This document shows positions 48,026 through 57,270 of a stretch of DNA of 64,000 bases, piece by piece (positions within the stretch are counted from its first letter, which is position 1; each line of letters starts with the position of its first letter). The DNA comes from Dromiciops gliroides (Eukaryota > Chordata > Mammalia > Microbiotheria > Microbiotheriidae). The notes below the pieces were generated by a model. The model was not told the origin of the DNA and did not search any database. It saw only the letters and a list, made by a program, of their open reading frames with translations. The stretch spans positions 496,922,369-496,986,368 of the forward strand of contig NC_057864.1 in the NCBI RefSeq assembly GCF_019393635.1, in the 5' to 3' direction. The position numbers were made by a program, and so were the translations under genes.

Positions 48026-48032
48026 TAGTCTG

Positions 48033-48172
48033 AGGGGGCAGCTAGATGGCACAGTGGATAGAGCACTGGCCCTAGATTCAGGAGGACCTGAGTTCAAATC
48101 AGGCCTCAGACACTTGACACTTACTAGCTGTGTGACCCTGGGCAAGTCACTTAACCCCAATTGCCTCACCAA
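48033..48172 (+). mobile_element. Marsupial tRNA-like SINE with TSD
   Basis: GGGGGCAGCTAGATGGCACA through AACCCCAATTGCCTCACC. AATATAGTCTGAG and AAAATAGTCTGAG flank it. Confidence 0.92.
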
Positions 48173-48257
48173 ATAATATAAAATAGTCTGAGGTCTAAAA
48201 GTTCTGTTCTCCCCATGTCCTTCATTTCTTTTCATCATTTCCCTTCACATTACAGGT

Positions 48258-49400
48258 CTTTTGTTTTTCTTTTCTCTAAATTGTCTTTCTTTTGAATTTA
48301 GGCAATAAAACATGTATTTCCATAATTTAGTAAGGCAAAAAAGATGCTGCAGACAAAATTGGAGATTATGTATAACTTGCTATTCCTTTAAATTCTATCA
48401 CAAAGTTTTCATGTAAATTTCTTTTTTACTGCATCCCCCACCCTGACCCCAGAGATGGCTACCACCAGACACAAACACGTCTCTGTGTTTGAATCATTCA
48501 TTTCTGTGCATGAACCCCAAATCGTCAGAATCTACTATATCTCACATTCTCCTGCTACACAACCTTTGTATCGAAAAGTTTGTATAACCCCCGGATTTAT
48601 GGGACTGTGCTTAAAGTTCTACAGATTTACGTTAAAAAAAAAAAAAAAGTTGACAGCCGTGCTTTTTGTAAAAGATTCAGTTGAGGTACAAGAGTTTTAA
48701 AATTCTTGGGGTTTGGTGAGGAAGGGTGGGAAGAGGAGGGGGGCTACAGTGCCTCTACTTCTTTGGGGTTCCGGGACGGAGCGTAGTCCTCAGCCTCGGA
48801 GTTGGTGAGGGGCGTGGTCCTGCTTGGGGCGCCGGGAGCCGGGGTGGGGCGGGGAAGAGCGCTTAGCGCCGCGAGGGGCTCAGGGGCGGGGGCGGCAGAT
48901 CCAGTTCTCCGGAGGGGTGAGGCTGGTCACGTAGCGCATCCCATTCCCGCGAGGCCTGAAGGAGGGCACGCGGGCCAGGTGGCTGCGGGGCCGCAGGTGC
49001 GGATGATGAGCCTGGACTCGCTCCGGCGCTCCCGCTGCTGTGGGCGCTCCGGCTCTCGCTGCTCTGCGGGCCTGCGGCAGGCTCTCGGGCGTGTAGTCGG
49101 GGCGCTCGTGGTCCTAGAAGGGGGAGCCCGCCGGGATGCGGTGCAGGGATCCGAGCGGCGGGGCCGGGGGTCCGAGCAGCGGGGCCGATCCAGGCTCCGG
49201 GGAAGCCTGGGCGGGAGAGAGCGGGGTCACCCCCGGGAGCGGCCTGGCCCGTTCCCACTGCTTAGGGGCTGCGCGCCCGCCATGGCCAAGGTCCGACAAC
49301 TTCTCCATTCAGTGTCATCGGGATTCCCCGTTTCCCGTCGTCCTCAGCTCCCCGTCTCTGGCCTGCTCACAAACTGCTCCGCTCCCAGAAGGCTGACAGC
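48258..49400 (-). pseudogene. GC-rich island; possible decayed retrocopy, unidentified
   Basis: The stretch 48770-49300 is far richer in G+C and CpG than anything else here. Read on the - strand it looks coding but broken. ATGGCGGGCGCG opens near 49283, DHERPDYTPESLP and GNGMRYVTSLTPPENWICRP occur in one frame, and TPLTNSEAEDYAPSRNPKEV with EAL and a stop lies in another (stop near 48750). AT-rich sequence like a 3' UTR and an A-rich stretch (about 48275-48258) follow. Decayed L1 ORF2 pieces lie on both sides, suggesting an inserted processed mRNA copy. I do not recognise the parent gene. It could instead be a CpG-island promoter. Confidence 0.4.
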
Positions 49401-49424
49401 TGCACGTTCTGTTTGGTTGTAATA

Positions 49425-49750
49425 GCTCTTTATATCCAGGTCACGTATCCATTTGGACTTTATCTCGGTAAATGTTGTAAGATATTGGTCTATGCCCGGT
49501 TTCTGGCAGACACCTTTCCGTTTTTTCCCACCATTTCTTTCTTTTTACCAAATAATGAATTTTTATCCCCAAATCTTAAGTCTTTACACCTGTCAAATAC
49601 AAAGGTACCGTATTTGCTGCTGCAAATTGTATGTCTACTCTGTTCTATTGATCTACCTTTCCATTTTTCAGCCAGTCCCAAATCATTTTGATATTTACTC
49701 CTATATAAGATAGTTTAAGATCTGGTACTGCTAACCCTCCTTCCTGAGAC
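49425..49750 (-). pseudogene. L1 ORF2 C-terminal fragment
   Basis: The - strand reads LKLSYIGVNIKMIWDWLKNG and KVDQ, typical of the L1 ORF2 C-terminal region. The frame is short and broken. Confidence 0.75.
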
Positions 49751-49834
49751 AGTTTAGGAAAAGAGAACAACTGGAGTAAAAACATTAAGGCACAAAATGA
49801 GGGAAAGAACCTCAAAACAGCCAAAAGGCACATA

Positions 49835-49975
49835 TATTTTGGTGAGGCAATTGGGGTTAAGTGACTTGCCCAGGGTCACACAGCTAGTAAGTGTCAAGTG
49901 TCTGCGGCTGGATTGGAACTCAGGCTCTCCTGAATCCAGGGCCAGTGCTCTATCCACTGTGCCACCTGACTGCCC
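49835..49975 (-). mobile_element. Marsupial tRNA-like SINE
   Basis: TTTTGGTGAGGCAATTGGGG through CACCTGACTGCCCC. Confidence 0.9.
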
Positions 49976-49999
49976 CAAGGCTTCACTATGGACAGTTAC

Positions 50000-50400
50000 T
50001 ATTGTATGGGAGAGTTGCCTCAGTTTAACCCTTAGTCTATATATCTATCCTTCCTCTCAAAAGCTGGGAGATCTTTTTCTCTACCCAGATAGGGGAGTCC
50101 AAACAACATCTCATGAGGTGATGTCCCAATCTCTTTTCTAGGGCTTGTCCTTATCCTAATTAAAGCTATGGGTAAACATCTAGTCCAGGGTCACTTGGTT
50201 CCTAGTATTAATTTTGCGGGGCTCCTCTTTAAGGTTTGATTCATCCTTTTCACCTTTCCTGAAGAAGGTGGAGACCAAGGACTATGAAAATTCCTATTTA
50301 TTTCTCATGCCTTCATCATTCCTTATAACACTCTAGAGGTGAAATCAGTCTCACTGTCTGAATTGATATTCTCTATTAATCCACACCTTGGTATTATATT
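50000..50400 (-). mobile_element. Possible ERV pol (integrase region) relic
   Basis: CACCTTTCCTGAAGAAGGTGG, GACCAAGGACTATG and nearby sequence recall the antisense strand of class I ERV integrase coding DNA. No frame is open. This is recognition by feel only. Confidence 0.3.
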
Positions 50401-50569
50401 AAAAAAAAGAATCCTAGAAACCCCCCACACCATAGCTGACACTAAGGGATATGCCTCTAACCAGCCTGTAAGTTGATCTACTATGACTAATCAATATTTT
50501 AACCATCCTACTACCAGCATTTCATTGAAGTCTATTTGAATATTTCTTTAAGAACTTAAAGAAAAACTA

Positions 50570-51110
50570 ATTTTTAGAGAAGCATCTAAACATCTAATGA
50601 TCCTGGAGTGGCAACTGAGATCTTGGGACCTCAAGGGTCTAATGTAAGGTTGTTTAAACCGTGATAGGCTTAGAGTTCATGCCCCAATAGCGAATATTTG
50701 GAAAAATGAGGCTGGGATGGTGAAGAGGGTTTAAGTAGTAAAATTGACTGGGCTTTCAGTGTCTTTATAATCCAAGAATATCTAGTGTTAAAAAAAAAAA
50801 AGAAGAATATTCATTCCTTTAAGAAGAAACTGAGGCTTAGAAACTGAGGGTTGAAGAGGCTGTTGAGACATCAGTAACCAGGTCCAAGTAGTAAAACTGG
50901 GCTTTCAGTGGTTTTAGATTCAAGGCAGCTCCAGGGCTTGATCAGAGAAACTGAGGCTCAGGTATTTGAAAGGACCTGTGGGAGTTCAAGAAATACTTCC
51001 AAAGGTTAATCTTAGAAGGAAAACCCTAACCCTAACCCTAATTTCTTCATGATTATTGAAATTCGAGCATTTAAAAAAATGAAGTAACCTATGTTAATAT
51101 TTTTAAAAAG
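50570..51110 (+). repeat. Diverged tandem-array units (left block)
   Basis: Units carry the ordered blocks GAACTGAGATCTTGGGACCTC-like, GGCTTAGAG..ATGCCC, AATATT..AAAATGAGGCTGGGA, GTCCAAGTAGTAAAACTG, GGGCTTTCAGTGG, AGCTCCAGGGCTTGA and GGTTAATCTTAGAAGG. The same blocks in the same order occur at 55530-57270 and 59470-59740. Confidence 0.75.
51024..51041 (+). repeat. Short telomere-like (CCCTAA)3
   Basis: Three exact CCCTAA units within a tandem-array unit. The matching unit near 57180 lacks them. Confidence 0.85.
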
Positions 51111-51114
51111 CATC

Positions 51115-52465
51115 CAGAAATTTCCTGTGCCAAGATGGCCAAGTGAGCAAGCAACCCCCAGAGGCTCTCCCAGATTTTCCCTCCAAATGGACATAAAACT
51201 GCCTCTGAATCCCTCCAGGAGCAGGGAAGCAGCCTAGCAGCTGGGCAGGAAAGGTGTGTGTTACTTGGGAGAGAGGGAAGTGAGGTTCAGGAACAGGAAC
51301 AGCGGCAGCAGCAGCTTCTGGGCTCACAACAGGGGGCCTGAGGCAGGGCTTTTAGCCTTGGCAATTCACCAGCAAGGTTCCACCCCCCTGCAAACCAGCA
51401 GCTCCCTGGGCAGGTGAGCAGTCTGGGCAGCAGTGCAGGGACCCTCCCCAGGCACCAGGGAGGCTTTGACTGCCTTTCTGGTCAACAGCAAGCTCCCACC
51501 CCTGCAAACTTCCAGCCCAGAGACATTTTCCAGGGTAAACCAGCCACAGAGGATTCCACAACATATTGGAACAAAATTACCCTTCTAGGGCCTGCTCACA
51601 GAAAGACCCTGCTAACAGAGCAACCCAGCAGCAGGGGCCCACCCCTGGGGCAGAACAAGAGCAAAATCACTCCTCCAGGGCCAGCCACCACAAAGACTTT
51701 GTTAACTTTAGCAACCTAGGAAAAGCAAGCTGCTGAGGCCTGAAGCCCAGTGAAAAGCACTGTAAGACCCAGAGCGACAGCACAAAATCCTGAGACACTT
51801 TAGGAATAGTGCACAACTCGAATAAAAATGTCAAGGCACAAACATGAGCAGAAAAAAGCTTGACAATCGACAATTACTAGGGTCATAGGGAAAATGCTAA
51901 AGGTGAAGCTTCAAAGAAAAATGTAAAGTGGTCTCAGGCCCAAAACGAATTCCTGGAAGAGTTTAAACAGGATTTTAAAAAGCCACTTAGAGCAGCAGAA
52001 GAAAAATTGGGGAAATAAATAAAAGTAATTCAGGAGAAACATGAAAGAAAAATACAAACATTTCCTGAGGAAAATAACTCCCTTAAAATAGATTTAGCCA
52101 AATGGTTATAAAACTGCTCCTACCCTTTGTTCCAGCAATGCCACCACTAGGTCTATATCCCAAAGATATCAGCCAAAAGAGAAAAAAGACCTGTTTGTAG
52201 AAAAATATTTATAGCAGCTCTTTATGTGGTGGCTAAGAATTGGAAATCAAAGGAATGCCCATCCACTGGCGAATGACTAAACAAAGTGTGGTATATGATG
52301 GAGATGGAATGCTATTGTGCTATAAGAAATGACAAGCAGGATGACTTCAGAAAGGCCTGGAAAGACATCTATGAAGTGATGTCTTCTGAAGTGAGCAGAA
52401 CCAGGAGAATGATGTGCACAGAGACAGCAATAGGGCTTGATGCAGAACTGTGAATGACTTGACTA
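51115..52465 (+). mobile_element. L1-derived element with ORFs deleted (copy A)
   Basis: An L1-type 5' region (CTGTGCCAAGATGGCCAAG) is followed by ORF1-start-like DNA (GGTCTCAGGCCCAAAACG, about 51930-52090). It joins directly to L1 3' UTR sequence (GATTTAGCCAAATGG onward), which ends prematurely at GACTTGACTA. Copy B at 57270-59240 has the same internal junction. Confidence 0.7.
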
Positions 52466-52980
52466 GGACTCAAGAGGAGGGGACGGGGCCTGGGAGGGGT
52501 TTGAGAAGGGAGAGGGAAGAGTGTCAGCCCTGAGTGGTGGGCTGAAGGGGAGAGGGTAGCACACTCCCAAGTAGGCAGGTCTGAGGCTTCTGTCAAATTG
52601 GAAGACCAGAGTTTCTTGGGCACACACCTCTTTCTTTCATTCTCCTGAGTTTGACCTACTTGGCTCATTAGCTGCACACACTGTGCCTCCTGTGCACAGC
52701 ACTAAGTGAATGGATAGTTAATTCATACAATAATGAAATAGGGGCAGAAGGAAGGGCGTGGCAATATTTTTTTTTTGGTCGGGACAATGAGGGTTAAGTG
52801 ACTTGCCCAGGGTCACACAGCTATTGTCAAATGTCTGAGGTCGAATTTGAACTCAGGTCCTCCTGAATCTAGGGCCAGTGCTCTATCCACTGTGCCACCT
52901 AGCGGCCCCAGTAATCACTCTTTAATGAGGCTTGGGGACAAGCTGAGAAATGTGATCAGGGATAGAGAGGGCACGATTCA
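52466..52980 (+). repeat. Segmental duplication tail (copy A)
   Basis: The block matches 59975-60350: GACTCAAGAGGAGGGG, GTGTCAGCCCTGAG, GCACTAAGTGAATGGATA and GAGGCTTGGGGACAAGCTGA. A SINE at 52768-52909 is present only here. It ends where the 3' end of the SH2B1-like gene begins. Confidence 0.85.
52768..52909 (-). mobile_element. Marsupial tRNA-like SINE
   Basis: TTTGGTCGGGACAATGAGGG through CCACCTAGCGGCCCC. It is absent at the matching place in the duplicate near 60290, so it inserted after the duplication. Confidence 0.9.
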
Positions 52981-52984
52981 ACAC

Positions 52985-53414
52985 TAAACTGTTAGATCTT
53001 TACAAAAACCTTTATTCCAGATTATTTTCCTTTTTACCATCATATACATAACATTTGAATATTTCTCAACAGAAGAATCTCTTTTTCTTTATAACATAAA
53101 TATTTTAGAGCAAGGAAAACTATCTTGTAGTGGTGGGCACCATTTAAAAAAAGGAATGTAATAAAAAAAGTGCAAAGTATAACAACGTTCACCGTTTTTT
53201 TTTTTTTAAACAGTGACTACAGTTCAAGTGTGATAGGCACAATAAGTTACAGCAAAAGCAATAGATGAACCCTTATGAGCAGTCCCAGAGCCCTACCTAG
53301 AATTTTCAGTTGCTAACTTCTTCCACAAAGAGGAAAGACACTGCTTCCTTCCCTTTCCAACCAACTTCCAAAAAGGAAAGCAAGTTACTCACCCAGAGGA
53401 GACTGACAAAAGAG
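52985..53414 (-). terminator. 3' UTR and polyadenylation signal of the SH2B1-like gene
   Basis: About 430 bp of AT-rich DNA follow the stop codon. AATAAA on the - strand lies at 53016-53011, followed by GGTTTTTGTAAAG. The duplicated flank starts about 30 bp further on, the usual distance to a cleavage site. A 12-bp A run lies upstream in the UTR. No long terminal poly(A) is left. Confidence 0.6.
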
Positions 53415-55268
53415 CTAAGGAAATACTATCTTTGTCTCCTCTGTGTAGTTTAGGTTGGGACTCTCCTCATCCCATGGTCTGTATTGTCCTCTACTTCTAA
53501 CTCTGCCGTGTTCTGACTGGGCTCTGATCTTTCTTCTAACAACAGACCCATCCCCATGACAATCAGGAGCAAGGGGAGCAATTGTACCTCTCTGGGAAGG
53601 GTCCATCCTGAGTCCTGGCTCAGGGTCAGGGAGAAAGGGGGACCTGGATAAGTATTGCTTCCTATAAGAAGGAGTATGGGTTATTGACTCTGGAGCAAAT
53701 GCCGCCCTCTTGGGCAATACCCCTGCTTGTTCCCTGCCTTTTAGCCGCCGGGTGGTCATAACATAGCTGGTGAGGGTAACTTTGGTGCAGGGGTCAGTCT
53801 TCAGGGGAATAGGGTGGACCCGGAAATGCATCAGCATACTAGAGACTGTTTCAAAAAAGAGGTCCAGCACCCTGCAACAACCAGACTTGTTCAGGGACAT
53901 GATGAGGTGCTTGGCCTTGCCCTGGAAGTTTACCGTGAGGACATACAGTCCCCTCTTTGTCTGGCTCTTACGTACGAGGTAGACACCTTGGCTGCCAACA
54001 CCCCCTTCCAACACTAGCTGGTCAGCTTGGAGTCGAGGGAGGTCCCCATGGAACCAAGGGTACTCTGAAAGGAGGTCGTCCCTATCATCTCCACCTGACT
54101 CCTCCCGAGACAAGAACCCTGAACCTGTGGTGTCTTGAGCAAAAGGGGCTGGTGGGGGGTAAGTTTTCCCCACTGGGGGCTCCTTTTTAATAGGGACTCG
54201 GGGAGGCACCTTGGGGGGTATCGGTTCCATTGACTCATAATGGAAGGGAGCAATGGAGGCAGAGCTGGGGAAGACAGAAGCTGAGGGAAGATCTGAGAGG
54301 CCCCCACAGGCTCCCTGAAGCAGGTCCTCATTGCTCTCACTAGATCTCAAGGGCAGGTCCTGTCTGTGCACTGTCCTGGAACAATCCTTCAAGGGTTCCC
54401 CTTCCCTATTTAGTATCACAATCTCAAAGCTTGCTCCAGGGGATGGCCCAGGGCTAGTTGGCCCCTCACTGGTGCTAGCACCCCCACCCAGGACAGGTGG
54501 CCTAGAGGCAGACATCTCCAAGGGTCCCCCTCCTGTACTCAGTGTCACCTCAACAAGTCCCCCAGGGGATGCCCCATGGCTAGTTGGCCCCTCACTGGTG
54601 CTAGCACCCCCACCCAGGACAGGTGACCTAGAGGCAGACATCTCCAAGGGCCCCCCTCCCCTACTTATTATCACCATCTCAAAGCTTTCCCTATGGGATG
54701 CCCCATGGCTAGTTGGACCCTCACTGGTGCTAACAACTCCACCCAGGCCAGGTGGCCCTGAGGCAGAGGTCTCCAAAGGTCCTACTGCAGAGGGGGGGTC
54801 ACCAGCTCCCCGCCACTGGAAGATCTCTCGGACTGAGCGGCCAAATGAGCGCAGGGAGAAGCATTTCTTCAGCTCCGGTTTTGAGTTGTTTGAAGCCATC
54901 GGGGGAGGGAGAGGGCCAGCCAGGTCTTCAGAGGATCGAGAACAACCCCACACAGTCAGAGGCTCACTGTTCCCACAGCTCTGCAAGGAAGGACCACTTG
55001 ATGGGGTTTTCTCACCAGGACTAAGGCGCATCCGACCAGATGATAAAAGGGAACCTGAGGTCCGGGCCACCTCCGCCTCAAAGTGCTGCAAGAAGAGCTG
55101 AGTAAAGTGTCGGGAGAAGGCTGCCTCATCCCCAGCATACTGGAGATGGCAAGTCCAGTAGAGGTGAAAGCGTCGGGCACAGTCCAGGGCCACTTCTCGA
55201 GCCACAGATTCACAGAACTCCCGCCAACCTGGGGAAGACTTATCTTTAGGGGAAGGGTGACCTTTCAT
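53415..55268 (-). CDS. SH2B1-like adaptor, intronless, without PH domain (retrogene candidate)
   Basis: One frame of 617 codons. Residues about 15-72 (WREFCESVAREVALDCARRF; QYAGDEAAFSRHFTQLFLQH; FEAEVA) match the SH2B-family phenylalanine-zipper dimerisation domain. RSSEDLAGPLP (111-121) and the basic KKCFSLRSFGRSV stretch (134-146) also follow SH2B1. Residues 163-290 are three copies of a 42-43-residue unit (GPLE-SAS-P-LGG-STSEGPTS). The PH domain expected next in SH2B1 is absent; SESNEDLLQGACGGLSDLPS (310-329), which follows the PH domain in SH2B1, comes almost directly. The SH2 domain (404 to about 500) has YPWFHGDL, GVYLVRKS with the phosphotyrosine-binding Arg433, and NFQGKAKHL. The last ~110 residues are not recognised as any SH2B1 tail. 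SH2B1 couples JAK2 and receptor tyrosine kinases to signalling. The parent family has several coding exons, so an intronless frame suggests retroposition. The open frame over 1.85 kb suggests selection or youth; expression is unknown. Confidence 0.85.
   Translation of the reverse strand: MKGHPSPKDKSSPGWREFCESVAREVALDCARRFHLYWTCHLQYAGDEAAFSRHFTQLFLQHFEAEVARTSGSLLSSGRMRLSPGEKTPSSGPSLQSCGNSEPLTVWGCSRSSEDLAGPLPPPMASNNSKPELKKCFSLRSFGRSVREIFQWRGAGDPPSAVGPLETSASGPPGLGGVVSTSEGPTSHGASHRESFEMVIISRGGGPLEMSASRSPVLGGGASTSEGPTSHGASPGGLVEVTLSTGGGPLEMSASRPPVLGGGASTSEGPTSPGPSPGASFEIVILNREGEPLKDCSRTVHRQDLPLRSSESNEDLLQGACGGLSDLPSASVFPSSASIAPFHYESMEPIPPKVPPRVPIKKEPPVGKTYPPPAPFAQDTTGSGFLSREESGGDDRDDLLSEYPWFHGDLPRLQADQLVLEGGVGSQGVYLVRKSQTKRGLYVLTVNFQGKAKHLIMSLNKSGCCRVLDLFFETVSSMLMHFRVHPIPLKTDPCTKVTLTSYVMTTRRLKGREQAGVLPKRAAFAPESITHTPSYRKQYLSRSPFLPDPEPGLRMDPSQRGTIAPLAPDCHGDGSVVRRKIRAQSEHGRVRSRGQYRPWDEESPNLNYTEETKIVFP
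54399..54782 (-). repeat. Three-fold 126-129-bp coding repeat in the SH2B1-like gene
   Basis: Codons 163-205, 206-247 and 248-290 repeat the motif GPLE(T/M)SAS and then LGG--STSEGPTS. At DNA level CTCACTGGTGCTA and CCACCCAGG(A/C)CAGGTG recur every 126-129 bp. Each copy stays in frame. Confidence 0.93.
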
Positions 55269-55391
55269 GATGAGCCAGATGAGATGGAGAGTCCAGGATC
55301 TGTTGAGGGGTCTGAAAGAGAAGACCCTTAATCCAAAATGGTGGCAGAGAAGAGAGTAAGAACAGTGTAGAATTCTTTAAAAATATATCCT
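55269..55391 (-). promoter_or_regulatory. 5' flank of the SH2B1-like gene with TATA-like and acceptor-like sequence
   Basis: On the - strand GATATATTTTTAAAG lies about 110-120 bp before the ATG. A pyrimidine-rich TCTTCTCTTTCAG then ends 42 bp before the ATG and looks like a splice acceptor. Either the gene has an upstream non-coding exon outside the recognised region, or the match is chance. Confidence 0.35.
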
Positions 55392-55520
55392 TCCAGGATA
55401 AAGCACCGGCACTGGATTCAGGAGGACCTTAGTTCAAATCCGTGATTAGACACTTGACACTGAGTAGCTGTGTGACCCTGGGCAAGTCACTTAACCCTCA
55501 TTGTCCCCCCCCAAAAAAAA
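55392..55520 (+). mobile_element. Marsupial tRNA-like SINE, 5'-truncated
   Basis: GGATAAAGCACCGGCACTGG through CACTTAACCCTCATTG. The first ~20 bp of the head are missing. Confidence 0.85.
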
Positions 55521-55529
55521 ACAAAAGAG

Positions 55530-57270
55530 GAAACTGAGGCTTAGGGATTTGAAGGGAACTTTGTGAGTTCACTGAACAGGTCAAGCCTGAATCTTAGAAG
55601 GCATTTGGGGTCCTTAGAATTTAAACATTTAAAAATTATATAAAAATAAATTTTTTTCAAAAGGGGCTAAACTCCTATTGGTACTAGAAGAGAAACTGAG
55701 ATCCTGGGACCTCAAGGGTCCAGTGTAAGGTAATTTACAGGGTGTCAGACTTAGAGTAAATGCCCTACTGGTGACTATTGGGAAAAATTAGGCTGGGAGA
55801 GGTGAAGAGGCTGATGTGACATCACTGACAGGGTCCAAGTAGTAAAACTGACTGTGCTTTCAGTGGCTTTAGAATCCAAGGAGCTCCAGTGCTTATTTAG
55901 GAAAAGGGAGACTTAGGAATTTGAAGTGATCTGTGTGAATTCACTAATCAGGTCCAAAGACTAAATTTAACAAGGCATTCAATGTCCTTAGTATCAAAAA
56001 CCCTTTAAATAACAAAAACATGAAAACATCCCAAACCCTTATAAAACTGAAGGGTAAATTGACACATAAGAAGACCAAGGGACTAATGTGAGTTCATTGA
56101 AAGGATTCTAGGCTTAGAATACTTGCCCTACTAGTGAATATTGTGAAAAATGAGGTTGATAAAGAATCATGTGACATCACTAAAAGGGTCCAAGTAGTAA
56201 AACTTACTAGGCTTCCAGCGGAGGGGTAACTGAGACCTAAGGAGAGTGCGGCTTAGGAGTTTGAAGTGACCTCTGCCACTTCACTTTACAAGTCCATGAC
56301 TAATTCTGAGAAGGTCTTCAGTGTCCTTAATATCCAAGCACTTTAAGAAAAGGAAAAGAAAAAATTAAATAAACAGAACCCATAATAGTATTGTAGAGGA
56401 AACTGAGACCTTGGCAACACAAGGGACTATTCTGAGTTCAGCTACAGGATTCTAGTCTTAGGGTTCATTCCCTACTAGTAACACTTGAGGAAAATGAGGC
56501 CAAGGGTCGTGAGAGACCAATGTGACATCACTAAGAGGATTCAAGAAGTGACTCAAGCCTTCAGTGGCATTAGAATCTAAGCAGCTCCAGTGCTTAGGGA
56601 AACTGAGGCTTAGGGATTTGAAGGGACCTGTCTGAATTCAGGAAACAAGTCCAAGACAGACTCTTAGAAGGCCGTCAAGGTTTTCATAAATGATTTTATT
56701 TAAAGTAAAGAGTAAATTTTTGAAAAAGCATCCAAGGGGGCAACTAGGTGGTGCAATGGATAAGGCACCAGTCCTGGATTCAGGAAGACCTGAGTTCAAA
56801 ACCAGCCTCAGACACTTGACACTTACTAGCTATGTGACCCTGGGCAAGTCACTTAACCCTCATTGCCTCCCAAAAAAAAAAGAAAAGAAAAAGCATCCAA
56901 ACACTTAATTGGATTGGAGGCAAAACTGAGATTTAGGGACCTGAAAGGGAACAGTGTGATATCACCTAATGGGCTCTAGGCTTGGAGTACATGCCCTAGT
57001 CGTAAATATTGAGGAAAATGATGTTACCTCAGTAAAGGGTCCAAATAGGAAAACTGCCTGGGTCTTCAGTGGTTTTAGAATTCAAGCTGATACAGGGTTT
57101 CATTAGAGAAACTGAGGCTCAGGGAATTGAAATGACCTGTGGGAGTTCATGAAAGAGGTCCAAAGGTTAATCTTAGAAGGCTTTCTTCATGATTCCTTAA
57201 ATTCAACCATTTAAAAAAAATAAGAAAACTAATAACCCCCCCCCACAAATCCCCCCAACAAACAAAATAC
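55530..57270 (+). repeat. Diverged tandem array, about 330-370-bp unit (middle block)
   Basis: About four to five units in direct orientation begin near 55530 (partial), 55685, 56050, 56395 and 56920. Each repeats the ordered blocks AACTGAGA-CT-GGGACC, CTTAGAGTA-ATGCCCTA, GTGACATCAC, GGGTCCAAGTAGTAAAACT, CTTTCAGTGG, AGCTCCAG and AGGCATTCAATGTCCTTAG. Divergence between units is high. No frame is conserved. A SINE at 56736-56880 interrupts it. Confidence 0.75.
56736..56880 (+). mobile_element. Marsupial tRNA-like SINE with TSD
   Basis: GGGGGCAACTAGGTGGTGCA through CATTGCCTCCC and poly(A). GAAAAAGCATCCAA flanks both sides. Confidence 0.92.

Noticed and set aside
48802-49422. 206-codon + strand Arg/Gly-rich frame in the GC island
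   Set aside because: Such frames are expected in CpG-rich DNA. The - strand shows better protein-like pieces, though also broken.
51024-51041. Interstitial telomere as a chromosome fusion mark
   Set aside because: Only three units inside an array unit. This can arise by slippage and is too short to imply fusion or a healed break.
54331-55101. 256-codon + strand frame opposite the SH2B1-like gene
   Set aside because: It is an antisense shadow of a repetitive GC-rich coding region, with no domain and no start context.
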